64,000 nt of DNA from Allobaculum mucilyticum (GTDB lineage: Bacteria > Bacillota_I > Bacilli_A > Erysipelotrichales > Erysipelotrichaceae): NCBI RefSeq assembly GCF_022701195.1, contig NZ_CP078089.1:310001-374000 (forward strand). The letters are read 5' to 3'. The translations under genes were made by a program, and so were the position numbers. Positions within the stretch are counted from its first letter, which is position 1. Every line of letters starts with the position of its first letter. Positions 42,825-53,078 of the stretch are shown piece by piece. Under the pieces are notes generated by a model that was not told the DNA's origin, made no database searches, and saw only the letters and a program-made list of their open reading frames with translations.

Positions 42825-42885
42825 TCCAGCTTATTCTTCCCTGTTTTCCGGATTCAAAGTCTGATTCTTCCGAATATTCCATCAT

Positions 42886-42919
42886 GCAGAGAGCACGTTT
42901 TTCCGGCTCTCTGCTTTTT
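42886..42919 (+). terminator. Terminator of plsY
   Basis: GCAGAGAG/CTCTCTGC perfect 8-bp stem (42886-42893 with 42907-42914) then TTTTT. A second hairpin with ACAGAGAACGA and TCGTTCTCTGT arms lies at about 42951-43005 and may end the ABC exporter operon on the other strand. Confidence 0.75.
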
Positions 42920-43081
42920 GTATTTCCGGATTTCTTTGCAGAACACAAAAGACAGAGAACGATCCGTCCGGGCAAAAAAGTAGCCTTGCTTTCGTTCTCT
43001 GTCTGATTTTTTATCTGATCATCCATTATTCCTTTGCGGAATATTTCTTCTGGCTGTGTCTGAATGAACAGGCGGTACACC

Positions 43082-44956
43082 TCAGCTGAGTTCAAACATG
43101 CCGTTGTAGAGTCTTGCGTAGAAGCCGTTCTGGGCGAGCAGTTCGTCGTGGCTGCCTTTTTCTACGATCTTTCCCTGATCGAGAACGGCGATCAGATCTG
43201 CATTGCGGACTGTCGAAAGACGATGGGCAATTACAAATGTTGTCCGGCCTTCCATCAGCCGTTTCATGCCTTTTTCGATCTGCTTCTCTGTGCGGGTGTC
43301 AATGGATGAAGTGGCTTCATCGAGAACCAGAACTGGAGGGTCCGCAATCGCAGCCCGGGCAATCGACAGCAGCTGGCGCTGTCCCTGCGACAGACTTGCT
43401 CCATCGGATGTGATCCGGGTGTTATAGCCTTCTGGCAGACGGCGGATGAAAGAATCGGCATTGGCCAGACTGGCCGCCGCAATGACTTCTTCATCACTTG
43501 CAGAAGGCTTTCCGTAGCGGATGTTATCGAGAATGGTCCCTGTAAACAGATGCGTATCCTGCAAAACCATCGCAATCGAGCGGCGAAGATCCGCTTTGGA
43601 AATCAGCCGGATATCGATGCCGTCATAGAGAATGCTTCCTGCAGCAACATCATAAAAGCGGGTGATCAGGTTCGTGATGGTCGTCTTGCCGGCACCAGTC
43701 GAACCGACCAGAGCAATCATCTGTCCCGGTTTTGCATACAGAGTCACATCATCGAGAATCTTCTTTTCCGGAACATAGCCAAAATCCACATGGCGCAAAG
43801 AGACATCGCCTTTAAGCGGGACGTATTCCACTTCGCCATTGCTTCTCGGATGTTTCCACACCCAGTGATTCTGCGGAATATAGCTTTCTGTCCAGTTTCC
43901 GTTTTCATCCTGGATGCCCCAGGCCAGCGTCACTTTTCCTTCATCGACTTCCGGTTCGATATCCATAAAATCGAAAATCCGCTGTGCACCGGAAAGTGCA
44001 GAAAGAAGCATTGTTGCCTGCTGAACAAACTGGTTGATCGGTGCAGCAGCCTGCCGGACAAAGACAAGATAGCTGGCCAGCGAACCGACATCGCTCATTC
44101 CTTTCAGAACCATATAGCCACCGGCTGCTGCGACAATCGCATAGTTGACATACGAAAGCGAAACGACCATCGGTACCATTGTCTGCGAATAGCTCAGCGC
44201 TTTTTCAGAAGACTGAGCCAGGTCTTTGTCCACCGCCTGAAACTTCTTCAGACTTGCGGGTTCGTGTCCGAATACCTGAATGACGCGCATGCCCTGAATG
44301 GCTTCCTGTGCAAATCCGTTGAGTACACCGATGAGCTTCTGCTGCGCGTTGAAATACTTCCGGCTTTTTTTCGATGCCATAAGAATATAAGCGAGCAGGA
44401 TGGCATAAAAGACCGTTACGATCAGACTCAGCCGCCAGTTCAGAATAAAAAGCATGACCAGCGTACCAAAAGACTGAATGAAGCTCTGTACGACAGAAGC
44501 AAAACAGTTATTGAGCGCATCGCTGACCTGATCAACATCGCTTGTAAAACGGGCCATCAGATCGCCATGCTTTGTGGTATCGAATACCCGAAGCGGCATG
44601 GCTTCCATTTTCAAAAACAGATCATGCCGGATCTCCCGGACAACCTGCTGCGCGCCTTTTGCCATCAGCTGGGTATACCCCCAGGCAGACAGCACGCCGC
44701 AAAGATAAATGACAGCTGTCAGTGCCAGCAGGATCCAGACCTGATGAACTTCATGAGCAGAAGCTGCATTGACGATCGGCCGGATCATATAGGTACCAAT
44801 CAGACTGGCAAGACCGGAGAGTGAAACAAGAATTCCGACAAACAGGAAAACTGTTCTGTGCTTGCCCATATACGAAAGAAGACGGGCGAGTGCTCCGCGC
44901 CGGCTGGCCGGGCTCCGCTTAGAATCGTTTTCTGTGCGTTCAGTTTTCGGATTCAT
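43082..44956 (-). CDS. ABC exporter half-transporter, catalytically complete subunit
   Basis: 624 residues: a polar N-terminal extension (1-30), six membrane helices (about 35-320) and a nucleotide-binding domain with Walker A GSTGAGKTT, signature LSQGQRQLLSIARA, Walker B VLVLDEATSSIDTRT with the catalytic Glu, and switch His in IAHRLST. An insertion in the domain around the QNHWVWKHPRSNG segment is unusual. The ATG at 44956 overlaps the end of the partner gene by 17 bp and follows GGAGGAGGCAGCGCAG. Together the two form a heterodimeric multidrug/lipid exporter of the LmrCD/BmrCD type. Confidence 0.93.
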   Translation of the reverse strand: MNPKTERTENDSKRSPASRRGALARLLSYMGKHRTVFLFVGILVSLSGLASLIGTYMIRPIVNAASAHEVHQVWILLALTAVIYLCGVLSAWGYTQLMAKGAQQVVREIRHDLFLKMEAMPLRVFDTTKHGDLMARFTSDVDQVSDALNNCFASVVQSFIQSFGTLVMLFILNWRLSLIVTVFYAILLAYILMASKKSRKYFNAQQKLIGVLNGFAQEAIQGMRVIQVFGHEPASLKKFQAVDKDLAQSSEKALSYSQTMVPMVVSLSYVNYAIVAAAGGYMVLKGMSDVGSLASYLVFVRQAAAPINQFVQQATMLLSALSGAQRIFDFMDIEPEVDEGKVTLAWGIQDENGNWTESYIPQNHWVWKHPRSNGEVEYVPLKGDVSLRHVDFGYVPEKKILDDVTLYAKPGQMIALVGSTGAGKTTITNLITRFYDVAAGSILYDGIDIRLISKADLRRSIAMVLQDTHLFTGTILDNIRYGKPSASDEEVIAAASLANADSFIRRLPEGYNTRITSDGASLSQGQRQLLSIARAAIADPPVLVLDEATSSIDTRTEKQIEKGMKRLMEGRTTFVIAHRLSTVRNADLIAVLDQGKIVEKGSHDELLAQNGFYARLYNGMFELS

Positions 44957-46679
44957 CTGCGCTGCCTCCTCCCTGCTGACTTTCATAGATTTCACGGTAG
45001 ATCGAGCTGGTGCGCAGCAGTTCTTCATGCGTACCGGTCTGCACGATTTTTCCGTTATCCATGACCGCAATCTGATCGCAGTGGCGTATGGATGAAATGC
45101 GCTGGGCGATGATGATCTGCGTCATGCCATGAATTGAGGCCAGATTGTTCCGGATTTTTGCATCCGTCTTTGTATCGACAGCCGATGTGGAATCATCAAA
45201 AATCAGAATCTTCGGCTTCTTGAGCAGTGCACGCGCAATACACAGCCGCTGTTTCTGACCTCCGGAAACATTGACGCCGGACTGGCCAAGTTCAAGATCC
45301 AGACCGCCCGGAAAACGGGCCATCAGCTCCGATGCGCCGGCCAGATCAATCGCTTCCAGCAGCTCCTGATCGCTCGCACCCGGTCTGCCCCACTGCAGGT
45401 TCTCCCGGACCGTTCCGGAAAAGAGGGTATTCTTCTGCAGTACCATGCCGACGTTTTCCCGAAGGTCATGTACATCCAGATCCTTGATGTTTTCCTGACC
45501 GACCTTCAGCGTTCCCGACGAGATGTCATACAGTCTGGGAATAAGCATCGCCAGAGAAGACTTCGCACTGCCGGTGGCTCCGATGATGCCAAGGGTACTG
45601 CCGGATGGAATATGCAGACTGACATCCGAGAGAACGTCTTCTTTCGCTTCCCTGGAATACTTGAAGCTGACATGATCAAAATCCACTGATCCGTCTTTCG
45701 TGATTTTTCCATGCTCCGGTTTCTGCATGGCCGGTTTTTCATGGAATACATCTTCAATACGGCGGACGGAAGCCAGAGAGCGGGTGAGCAGCAGGAAGAC
45801 ATTGGACATCATAATGAAACTGTTCATGATCTGCAGCACATAGGAAAGCAGACCGGTCAGCTGACCGACCTGAATCGAGCCGCCCATAACTAACGCTGAA
45901 CCAATGCCAAGCAGCAGAAGAATGACAGTATACATCGACCCCTGCAGTGCAGGTACGTTTAAAAATGCGAAGTGGTTGGTCTTTTCCGTGAGTGCGGCAA
46001 GTTCTTCATTGACTGCATCAAAGCGTTCAAGCTCCATATCCTCGCGGACAAAGGATTTCACCAGCCGGATCGCAATCAGGTTTTCTTCAACGACTTCATT
46101 GAGCGCATCGACTGTTTTCTGAATCAGCCGGTACTGCGGTGCAACCCGGGAGACGATCCAGACCACGGTCACCAGAAGAACCGGCATGACCAGCAGAAAG
46201 ATCAGCGAGAGCTGCGGTGAAATCGCAAAACACATGATAATGCCCAGAATGAGCATGAACGGACCGCGCGCAATCGGGCGGATTCCGCTGGTGATCGTAT
46301 TCTGAATCACCTGCACATCGCTGGTCAGACGGGTAATCAGACCGGACGATTCAAAATGATCAATGTTTTCAAAAGAGAAGTTTTCGATCCGGTCAAACAT
46401 CGCCACGCGCAGACGGCTGGCAAGACGTGCGCTGGCCCTGGCGGCACATCTTGCATACAGCAGGCCAAAGAGCAGCGATCCAAGTGCACAGGCAAGCATC
46501 GCCAGACCACTGTTTACAAATACAGACAGGTTGTTCTGCATAATGCCATCGTCTATCAGACTGGCCATGAGAAGAGGAATAATTACCTCAAATCCTGTTT
46601 CAATGCCAACAAAGATGATGGCCCAGACAAAATAGCGGCGGATGCCTTTGCTCATTTCAAGAACGGCTGAACCTTCCAT
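44940..46679 (-). CDS. ABC exporter half-transporter, degenerate-site subunit
   Basis: 579 residues: six membrane helices (about 18-310) and a nucleotide-binding domain with Walker A GATGSAKSS (Ala in place of the second Gly), signature VSGGQKQRLCIARA, and Walker B ILIFDDSTSAVD. Asp replaces the catalytic Glu, the known mark of the degenerate subunit in heterodimeric exporters such as BmrC and TM287. First gene of the two-gene operon. 46680-46884 upstream is promoter space up to IS4 copy 3. Confidence 0.93.
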   Translation of the reverse strand: MEGSAVLEMSKGIRRYFVWAIIFVGIETGFEVIIPLLMASLIDDGIMQNNLSVFVNSGLAMLACALGSLLFGLLYARCAARASARLASRLRVAMFDRIENFSFENIDHFESSGLITRLTSDVQVIQNTITSGIRPIARGPFMLILGIIMCFAISPQLSLIFLLVMPVLLVTVVWIVSRVAPQYRLIQKTVDALNEVVEENLIAIRLVKSFVREDMELERFDAVNEELAALTEKTNHFAFLNVPALQGSMYTVILLLLGIGSALVMGGSIQVGQLTGLLSYVLQIMNSFIMMSNVFLLLTRSLASVRRIEDVFHEKPAMQKPEHGKITKDGSVDFDHVSFKYSREAKEDVLSDVSLHIPSGSTLGIIGATGSAKSSLAMLIPRLYDISSGTLKVGQENIKDLDVHDLRENVGMVLQKNTLFSGTVRENLQWGRPGASDQELLEAIDLAGASELMARFPGGLDLELGQSGVNVSGGQKQRLCIARALLKKPKILIFDDSTSAVDTKTDAKIRNNLASIHGMTQIIIAQRISSIRHCDQIAVMDNGKIVQTGTHEELLRTSSIYREIYESQQGGGSADESEN

Positions 46680-46884
46680 GCAATCCCTTCTTTCTTTTCC
46701 TGCGTCTTATTCCGGATAAACCATCCAGCAGATCCGGAATAGGTCAGTTCTGAATCAATTCAGTACTGAATATAGATATAAGAGTAGATAGTCGTTCTGC
46801 ATTTTCGCCCGCAAAAGCTCAGTCTATGCGGACATTTTCTTCGATTTCAGCCAGAATTCGTCCGGTTTCTGCCTGCAGACGGGC

Positions 46885-48527
46885 CAATGTCATTAAGTTA
46901 AGGAGGGATAAAAATCGTATACCCTGTTCATGAGCGTTGTCATTTCTTATATTTTGCGTCTCAGGCATGACGAAAAGGATGATTTTCTACCTGTTGAAAA
47001 AATCATCCTGATGACTTTTCGGTTTTCAAATCTGTCACTTCTTCTTTCTGGTATCAGCTCTTCCTTCTCTGATCGGAGATATCCTGGCCAGAAGAAGATC
47101 TTCCAGTGTACTCAAGCTGATTCTGGCTTTTTTGAACAGCCACTGTTGAATCGTTTGATGATGAACCGAAATCTGCCTTCTGCTTGTGCTTTTGGCCTGA
47201 GCGATGCGCTTCTGGTGCTGACGAGATCTTTCTACCTTGTTGCGCAAACGGGAACAAAGATTGTAGAGAGTCATTTTGGCATAGATCTCTGCCTGGACCA
47301 GATCAAGCTTCCTTGAATGAGTCCATTCAAGATCGGTGTTTCGTTTCAGTCCCCTGAAGCCGACTTCAGCCTGCCAGCGCAGACGGTAGATCTGCTTGAT
47401 GTCCTCGGTCCCAAACTCAGCTTCCGACAGATTGGTGCAGAACGGTAATGAATGATTCATTCCCTTCGCAGGCAGCTTTGAACCTCACAACCCTGATATT
47501 TAAAGGGAGTTCAGTCGTTTGACCGTCAAATTCAGGATGCTTCCTGTACGAAGAGATGTACTTATAGACATCCCAATGGTCTTTGACATGCCTGTTGTTT
47601 TTACTGGTCAGAATCACATTGAAAGGAATGTCATACTCTTCTGACTCGGGAGTCTTATAGTACTTGAGAATGCTTGTAGATGATGTCTCGTCTTTGATAC
47701 GTATGACAAAGGGACATGTTCCTTCTGCAGGCGATAGAAAGACATAAGAGCTTCGTATCCCCGATCAGCGATGAAGATGGCTTTCTGAAATGAAGAACGC
47801 TGAGCGCGAGTTCAAGAAGAGCTGAATCTTCATTCTTCTCAGAGCCGGGTTGAAGCAGCGCGTCAGTAAAGACGGAGTTGAGGGCGTCGAATTCGGCATT
47901 CAAATGAACAAAGTGCCTCTTCTTGCCTTTTTTAGAAGCGCCATAGGTGATGTCATTGTCCTGTTCAGGAAGAACTTGAATCTCGCTTCCATCTACAGCG
48001 AGGGAGGCGATAACCCTTGAAGGTTTTAACATCAGAGCTGGAAGTTGCCTTGTTAAACCGATTGAAGACGTTTTTATAAAGTGAAGAGTTGATTTTGGAA
48101 CGGGCCTGAGACACAGCAGAGGCTGAAACAGATGATCCGCCCTTAAACAGGATCAAGGAAAGGAAGCAGCGAGGGATTCCTCTGTCAGCTGAAACGGAAG
48201 AAGGACAAGCTCATGCAGGTCAATCTGCCGCTTACGGGTGAAAGGCGGACTGAAGTAAAATTGGCAGGGTTCGCCGTTTCTGAGCTGATGATATTGAGGG
48301 AAGGTGTTTCTGAAGAAGAACATTCTTTGGCGATAGCAGTCATAGGAAAACTCCTTTAAGTTCTCCCCATCGGCTGCGAAACCGCGCGGCGGCAGAAATT
48401 TGTCAATAGATTTTTAGAAAAAAGTGAAAAAACTCGAATCATTCGAGATTTGACTTGAAGAGTAGAAAAAGACCACATCACTGCTTAACGCTGATGTGGT
48501 CTGAGAAATCTTAACTTAATGACATTG
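46885..48527 (-). mobile_element. IS4-family insertion sequence, copy 3, disrupted by small indels
   Basis: 1643 bp in inverse orientation, with the same 18-bp ends as copies 1 and 2. Direct repeats GCAGACGGGC at 46875-46884 and 48528-48537 give a clean 10-bp target duplication. Compared with copy 1 it differs by roughly a dozen one- to four-base indels and only a few substitutions. Confidence 0.93.
47035..48343 (-). pseudogene. IS4 transposase (copy 3), multiple frameshifts
   Basis: Start ATG at 48343 matches copy 1, but a base is lost within the first ten codons and the frame shifts again many times, leaving open pieces around 47965-48156, 47655-48032, 47417-47617 and 47035-47460. All parts of the copy 1 transposase can be found in order. 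It cannot make transposase unless the indels are sequencing or assembly errors, which the indel-dominated pattern makes a real possibility. Confidence 0.9.
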
Positions 48528-48546
48528 GCAGACGGGCAAAGAAAAA

Positions 48547-48571
48547 ATCCGCACCGGCATAATCTGCGGAT
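48547..48571 (-). terminator. Terminator of the NUDIX gene
   Basis: ATCCGCA/TGCGGAT stem (48547-48553 with 48565-48571), followed on the minus strand by TTTTTTC. IS4 copy 3 inserted 20 bp beyond it. Confidence 0.65.
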
Positions 48572-48610
48572 GCGGATCTGGAGTAAATTTCGGGGTCAGC
48601 CTCTTGTTAT

Positions 48611-49156
48611 TCAGTTCTGCTTTGGTTTTTCTGCTGCTTTTTCTTTTTCTTTTCTCTGAGCAGGTCTGTCGTCGGTAATGATGTGAACGATGCCCTCATG
48701 TTCCTGGCTGAGATAGTCCTTCATAAATGATGGATATGCATGATACTTTTCAAATTCAGCCAGGAGCAGCCAGTGCATGGATTCACGGATGCCTTTTGTA
48801 TAGGAATTGCTGTTGAGGTCCTGATTTCCTTTTGGCTTCATCAGAAAGTAAAAGCAGATTTCGTGACATTCAGTATCAGGATTGCCATCAATGGTTTCAT
48901 AGAAGAAGTTTTCGTGAATCACTGCAAGACGGTCGACTTCATATGGAATGCCCGTCTCTTCAAAGACTTCTCTGCACACTGCCTCCTGCGCCGTTTCACC
49001 ATGCTTGACGGCTCCGCCGATCGAATAGTAATAGTCCTTCTCTTTATTGCCCGCAAAAAGAACGCAGCCATCTTCCACGATGATTGCCCCGGCCCGATAC
49101 CGGAACCATCTGTTCTCTTTGATAAAACCAAGATCCATTGCCGTATCTGTTTTCAT
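48611..49156 (-). CDS. NUDIX hydrolase
   Basis: 181 residues. The Nudix box GGAVKHGETAQEAVCREVFEETGI fits G-x5-E-x7-REUxEExGU, with the metal-binding glutamates present. It hydrolyses a nucleoside diphosphate linked to another group; the substrate is open. A Lys/Glu-rich C-terminal tail (RPAQRKEKEKAAEKPKQN) is disordered. The ATG at 49156 has a perfect AGGAGGTGA ribosome site; the longer frame to 49207 does not. 49157-49535 upstream, between it and divergent hisS, has no gene and no T-box. Confidence 0.9.
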   Translation of the reverse strand: MKTDTAMDLGFIKENRWFRYRAGAIIVEDGCVLFAGNKEKDYYYSIGGAVKHGETAQEAVCREVFEETGIPYEVDRLAVIHENFFYETIDGNPDTECHEICFYFLMKPKGNQDLNSNSYTKGIRESMHWLLLAEFEKYHAYPSFMKDYLSQEHEGIVHIITDDRPAQRKEKEKAAEKPKQN

Positions 49157-49535
49157 CTGTTCACCTCCTGAAGAGTTGACCATCAAAACGGGACAGTTTT
49201 GCCGCACTGTCCTGTTTTTCCGTTTCTCCCCGTCTCTGTTTTATCTCTCTTCTCTTTTTCTATGCAGAACCCTCAGCAGCATAAACATGCACCGTCCAGC
49301 CGGCTGTCCGGAAGGGCCAAATAAACACAGGATTTTAAGGAAACAGAAAACGGGTGAAGACGGTCAGAATTGAGAAATCGATTATACCGTTGACTGCACT
49401 GAAACAGGCAAAGAGAAATAAAGCAGAATGGGAAATCGTTACCGGTTTTATGTACTTTGCAGCGGCTGTACGGGACAAATATTGTAAGATGGATTCTGAA
49501 AGACTGAAAACCGTCTGATGATATAAGAAAGGCAA

Positions 49536-50888
49536 ATGAAAATGAGCTACCAGATTCCAAGAGGAACACAGGATATTTTTGGCGAAGAAAGCTATTCCTG
49601 GCAGCAGTTAGAAAAGCTTCTGCGTCAGTTCTGCCTCCTTTATAACTTTGATGAAATCCGAACTCCTATTTTTGAACATACGAATGTTTTCAAACGCGAA
49701 AACGATTCGAGCGATATGGTCAACAAAGAGATGTATACCTTCAATCCGGCTGGATCGAGCACATCTCTGACCCTGCGTCCGGAAGGAACTGCAGGCGTTG
49801 TCCGTTCGTATGTCGAAAACAAAATGTTCGCGAATCCTGACCTTCCGGTCAAACTGTACTATCTTGGCCCGATGCACCGTCATGAGCGTCCGCAGAAAGG
49901 CCGTCTGCGTATTTTCAACCAGTTCGGTATCGAGTCGCTCGGTATGAAAAGCCCGTATGCCGATGTCGAAGCCATGGTTCTTGCGTATTCGATTCTCCGC
50001 TCGCTTGGACTCGACAACATCACCATCCTGGTCAACACCCTTGGCGATGACGAGTCCCGTTCCGCTTACCGCAAGGCGCTCAAAGAATACTTTGCACCGT
50101 ATGTCGATGATCTTTGCGGCGACTGCAAGCGCCGGTATGAACAGAACCCGCTCCGTCTGCTTGACTGCAAAGTCGACCATGATAAAGAGTGCATGAAAAA
50201 CGCTCCGTCCATGGCTGACTATCTCAATGATGAAAGCAAGGCCTATTTTGAAACCGTCACTTCCCTGCTCGATGACATGGGCATTCCGTACCGTGTCGAT
50301 CCGGGACTTGTCCGCGGTCTGGACTATTACACGCATACCGTTTTTGAAATCGTCAGCGAATCCTCGTCCATGGGCGCACAGAGCACTCTGCTGGCCGGCG
50401 GCCGCTACGATAATCTGATTCCCTACTTTGGCGGACCGGAACAGTCCGGCATCGGCTGGGCACTTGGCGAAGAACGCATTCTTCTCGCTCTTGAAGCTGA
50501 AGGCATCAAACTTGGCGAAAAACCGCCACTGGATGCTTATGTCATGGTTCTTGATCCGGAAGCAAGAAGCTACGCTTTCGAACTTCTGACTGAACTGCGT
50601 GCCAACGGATTCCGTTCCGACATGGATTTCGCTCAGAAATCTTTCAAGGGACAGTTCAAAGCCGCTGACCGTGCCAAAGCGCAGTACACTCTGCTGATCG
50701 GCAGCGATGAACTGGCCGGCCGTACCGTCACCATCAAAAACACATTGACCCGCCAGCAGATATCTGTTCCTGCTGACCAGATGATTGCGTTCTTTGATGC
50801 TGAATTCGGCGAAGACGAACATGATCACGATCACGGACATGACCATGATCATGAAGAAGGCCAGCACGAACACACGCATGAACACTGA
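49536..50888 (+). CDS. hisS: Histidyl-tRNA synthetase with histidine-rich C-terminal tail
   Basis: 450-residue class II synthetase charging tRNA-His. Motif 1 lies near residues 50-80, motif 2 is [19 protein letters not shown], the HisRS signature is [15 protein letters not shown], motif 3 is [11 protein letters not shown], and the anticodon domain follows (about 325-420). After EFGEDE a tail of about 23 residues contains ten histidines alternating with Asp and Glu; I know of no HisRS family rule that includes it. An internal ATG at 49542 is better spaced from the GAAAGG ribosome site and may be the true start. aspS follows. Confidence 0.96.
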   Translation: MKMSYQIPRGTQDIFGEESYSWQQLEKLLRQFCLLYNFDEIRTPIFEHTNVFKRENDSSDMVNKEMYTFNPAGSSTSLTLRPEGTAGVVRSYVENKMFANPDLPVKLYYLGPMHRHERPQKGRLRIFNQFGIESLGMKSPYADVEAMVLAYSILRSLGLDNITILVNTLGDDESRSAYRKALKEYFAPYVDDLCGDCKRRYEQNPLRLLDCKVDHDKECMKNAPSMADYLNDESKAYFETVTSLLDDMGIPYRVDPGLVRGLDYYTHTVFEIVSESSSMGAQSTLLAGGRYDNLIPYFGGPEQSGIGWALGEERILLALEAEGIKLGEKPPLDAYVMVLDPEARSYAFELLTELRANGFRSDMDFAQKSFKGQFKAADRAKAQYTLLIGSDELAGRTVTIKNTLTRQQISVPADQMIAFFDAEFGEDEHDHDHGHDHDHEEGQHEHTHEH

Positions 50889-50976
50889 AGCCGCTTCTGA
50901 CCGTTTCTGATAGCTCTCATGCTGGAGCAGAAGCAGAAAGGATCAGATTCGCTTTTCGATTTTTCAATGCAAGAAC

Positions 50977-51012
50977 CAGATACCAGACTGCCACAAAGCC
51001 GTCTGGTATCTG
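50977..51012 (+). promoter_or_regulatory. Stem-loop between hisS and aspS
   Basis: Perfect 12-bp stem CAGATACCAGAC/GTCTGGTATCTG (50977-50988 with 51001-51012) with a 12-nt loop, ending 8 nt before the aspS ribosome site GGAGGA. It has no T-run, so it is not a standard terminator. It may be a processing site or translational control element, or may simply stabilise the distal message. Confidence 0.6.
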
Positions 51013-51034
51013 TATGAATGAAGGAGGACTATAC

Positions 51035-52891
51035 ATGAACCGCAGCCACCACAATGGAGAACTACGGATTGAACACGAAAACACCCCTGTCGAACTGATC
51101 GGCTGGGTGTCGAAAAAACGCAACTTCGGCGCGATGAACTTCATCGACCTGCGCGACCGCTCCGGCATCGTGCAGCTTGTCTTTGATGAATCCTTCAACG
51201 ACGCCCTTAAAGAAGTCCGTCAGGAATACATCCTGCATGTCAAAGGAACTGTCAAAGAGCGTAAGGACAAAAACCCGGCTCTGCCAACCGGCGACATTGA
51301 AGTCATTGTTGACTCCTTTGATATCGTCAACCCGGCAAAGGTTACACCGCTGATCATTGCAGACGAAACCGACGCTCTTGAAGATACCCGTATGAAATAC
51401 CGTTATCTTGACCTGCGCCGTCCGATCATGCAGAACCGTCTGATGGAGCGTGCTGCGATTGTACATTCGTTGCGCGAGTTCCTTGACCAGCACTACTTTG
51501 TTGAAATTGAAACCCCGGTTCTTGGCCGTTCCACTCCGGAAGGCGCACGTGACTTCCTCGTACCTTCCCGTGTCAAACCCGGTACCTTCTATGCTCTGCC
51601 GCAGTCTCCACAGCTGTACAAACAGCTTCTGATGATTTCCGGCATGGAGCGCTACTACCAGTTTGCCCGCTGCTTCCGTGACGAAGACCTGCGCGCAGAC
51701 CGTCAGACCGACTTCACCCAGCTCGACATGGAAATGTCCTTCATGGATGAAAATCAGATTCTTGAGCTTTGCGAAGCGATGCTCAGCAAGCTGATGAAAG
51801 ATGTCAAAGGCATCGACATCCCGACTCCGTTCTTACGCATTACATGGGAAGATGCTATGAACCGCTACGGCATCGATAAACCGGACAACCGCTTCGGGAT
51901 GGAACTGCAGGACTTCACAAACCTCTTTGCGGATACAGAATTTGTTCCGTTCCGCAATGCCATCGACCAGAAGGGCGTTATTAAAGGCATCACGGTCGAT
52001 GACTTCCAGCCTTCCAACAAGGAAATCAAGAAACTGACTTCTGATGCACGCAAAAACGGAGCCAGCGGTCTGGTTGTTCTGAAATACAAAGAAGGCGCAT
52101 TCTCCGGCTCGGCTGTTAAATCGCTTAAACCGGAAGAACTCGAAGCACTCAAAGAAGCATCCGACGTTAAAGATGGCGGAAGCGTTCTTCTCGTCAGCGA
52201 TGCATGGCTGAAAGCCTGCACGGCTCTTGGTGCTCTGCGTAACGATATTGCTTCTGAAAAAGGCCTCAAGAAAAAAGACGAATTCTCGTTCCTGTGGGTT
52301 GTCGACTTCCCGATGTTCGAGTGGTCGGAAACGGAAAACCGCTGGGTTTCTCAGCATCATCCGTTCACCATGCCAAAACGCGAAGACATTCCTCTGCTTG
52401 ACACCGATCCTGGCAAAGTTAAAACGAACGCCTATGACTGCGTACTGAACGGCTACGAACTCGGCGGCGGCTCCCTGCGTATTTATGAGCAGGAACTCCA
52501 GGATAAGATTTTCGAAGTCCTCGGCTTTACTCCGGAACAGACTCAGCAGAAATTCGGCTTCTTCATTGATGCCTTCCAGTATGGAACACCTCCTCATGGC
52601 GGTCTGGCCTTCGGTCTTGACCGTATTGCGATGATTCTGACCGGTTCGGATTCGATCCGCGATGTCATCGCCTTCCCGAAAAATGCATCTGCCCGTGACC
52701 CGATGTCCGATGCACCGAACACGGTTGACCCGATCCAGCTCGATGAGCTCGAACTGGCCGTATGCGTTGATCCGGAAGAAAGAAAAGTCCTTGAATCTCT
52801 TAAATCCGGCACGCTGCCGCTGACCCTTTCTGACGGTTCGCAGATCGACGTCTCTCTCGATGAGATCCGCGCCTGGAAAGAACAGAAGTAA
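51035..52891 (+). CDS. aspS: Aspartyl-tRNA synthetase
   Basis: 618-residue bacterial-type AspRS: an OB-fold anticodon domain (1-110, [26 protein letters not shown]), class II core with [20 protein letters not shown], motif 2 [25 protein letters not shown], the GAD insertion domain (about 290-420) and motif 3 [13 protein letters not shown]. The ATG at 51035, with AAGGAGGAC upstream, is preferred to 51014. hisS-aspS is the common Firmicutes order. The hairpin at 50977 lies between them, and a terminator follows. Confidence 0.96.
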   Translation: MNRSHHNGELRIEHENTPVELIGWVSKKRNFGAMNFIDLRDRSGIVQLVFDESFNDALKEVRQEYILHVKGTVKERKDKNPALPTGDIEVIVDSFDIVNPAKVTPLIIADETDALEDTRMKYRYLDLRRPIMQNRLMERAAIVHSLREFLDQHYFVEIETPVLGRSTPEGARDFLVPSRVKPGTFYALPQSPQLYKQLLMISGMERYYQFARCFRDEDLRADRQTDFTQLDMEMSFMDENQILELCEAMLSKLMKDVKGIDIPTPFLRITWEDAMNRYGIDKPDNRFGMELQDFTNLFADTEFVPFRNAIDQKGVIKGITVDDFQPSNKEIKKLTSDARKNGASGLVVLKYKEGAFSGSAVKSLKPEELEALKEASDVKDGGSVLLVSDAWLKACTALGALRNDIASEKGLKKKDEFSFLWVVDFPMFEWSETENRWVSQHHPFTMPKREDIPLLDTDPGKVKTNAYDCVLNGYELGGGSLRIYEQELQDKIFEVLGFTPEQTQQKFGFFIDAFQYGTPPHGGLAFGLDRIAMILTGSDSIRDVIAFPKNASARDPMSDAPNTVDPIQLDELELAVCVDPEERKVLESLKSGTLPLTLSDGSQIDVSLDEIRAWKEQK

Positions 52892-52939
52892 ACTGCAGCC
52901 CAAGTCCTGATTACACAAAAACAGACTGAACTCTCATTT

Positions 52940-52971
52940 GTCCTGGCGATTCGAATCGTCAGGACTTTTTC
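52940..52971 (+). terminator. Terminator of hisS-aspS
   Basis: TCCTGGCGATT/AATCGTCAGGA stem (52941-52951 with 52954-52964) followed by CTTTTTC. It rules out start codons upstream of it for the next gene. Confidence 0.8.
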
Positions 52972-53078
52972 TGCCCGCTGCTTTCTGCAGAGAGGCTGTT
53001 TCAGTCGACTTCATTCAAAAAATGTCCATCATTTTGCGGTCTGTAGGAAAAAAACCGATGTTCTGCTATCTTGAACAT

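Noticed and set aside
49208-49535. T-box riboswitch before hisS-aspS
   Set aside because: No T-box sequence (AGGGTGGNACCGCG-like), specifier stem or terminator/antiterminator pair is visible.
49608-50885. 425-codon open frame antisense to hisS
   Set aside because: It lies entirely opposite a clear synthetase gene, shows no protein family features and has no ribosome site. Long antisense frames are common here because of codon bias (also 362-1192, 43550-44824, 51833-52918 and 53893-54786).
52938-53078. Longer N-terminus for the acidic protein from 52938
   Set aside because: That start lies immediately before the aspS terminator, whose hairpin would then be coding; the translated stretch is not protein-like.
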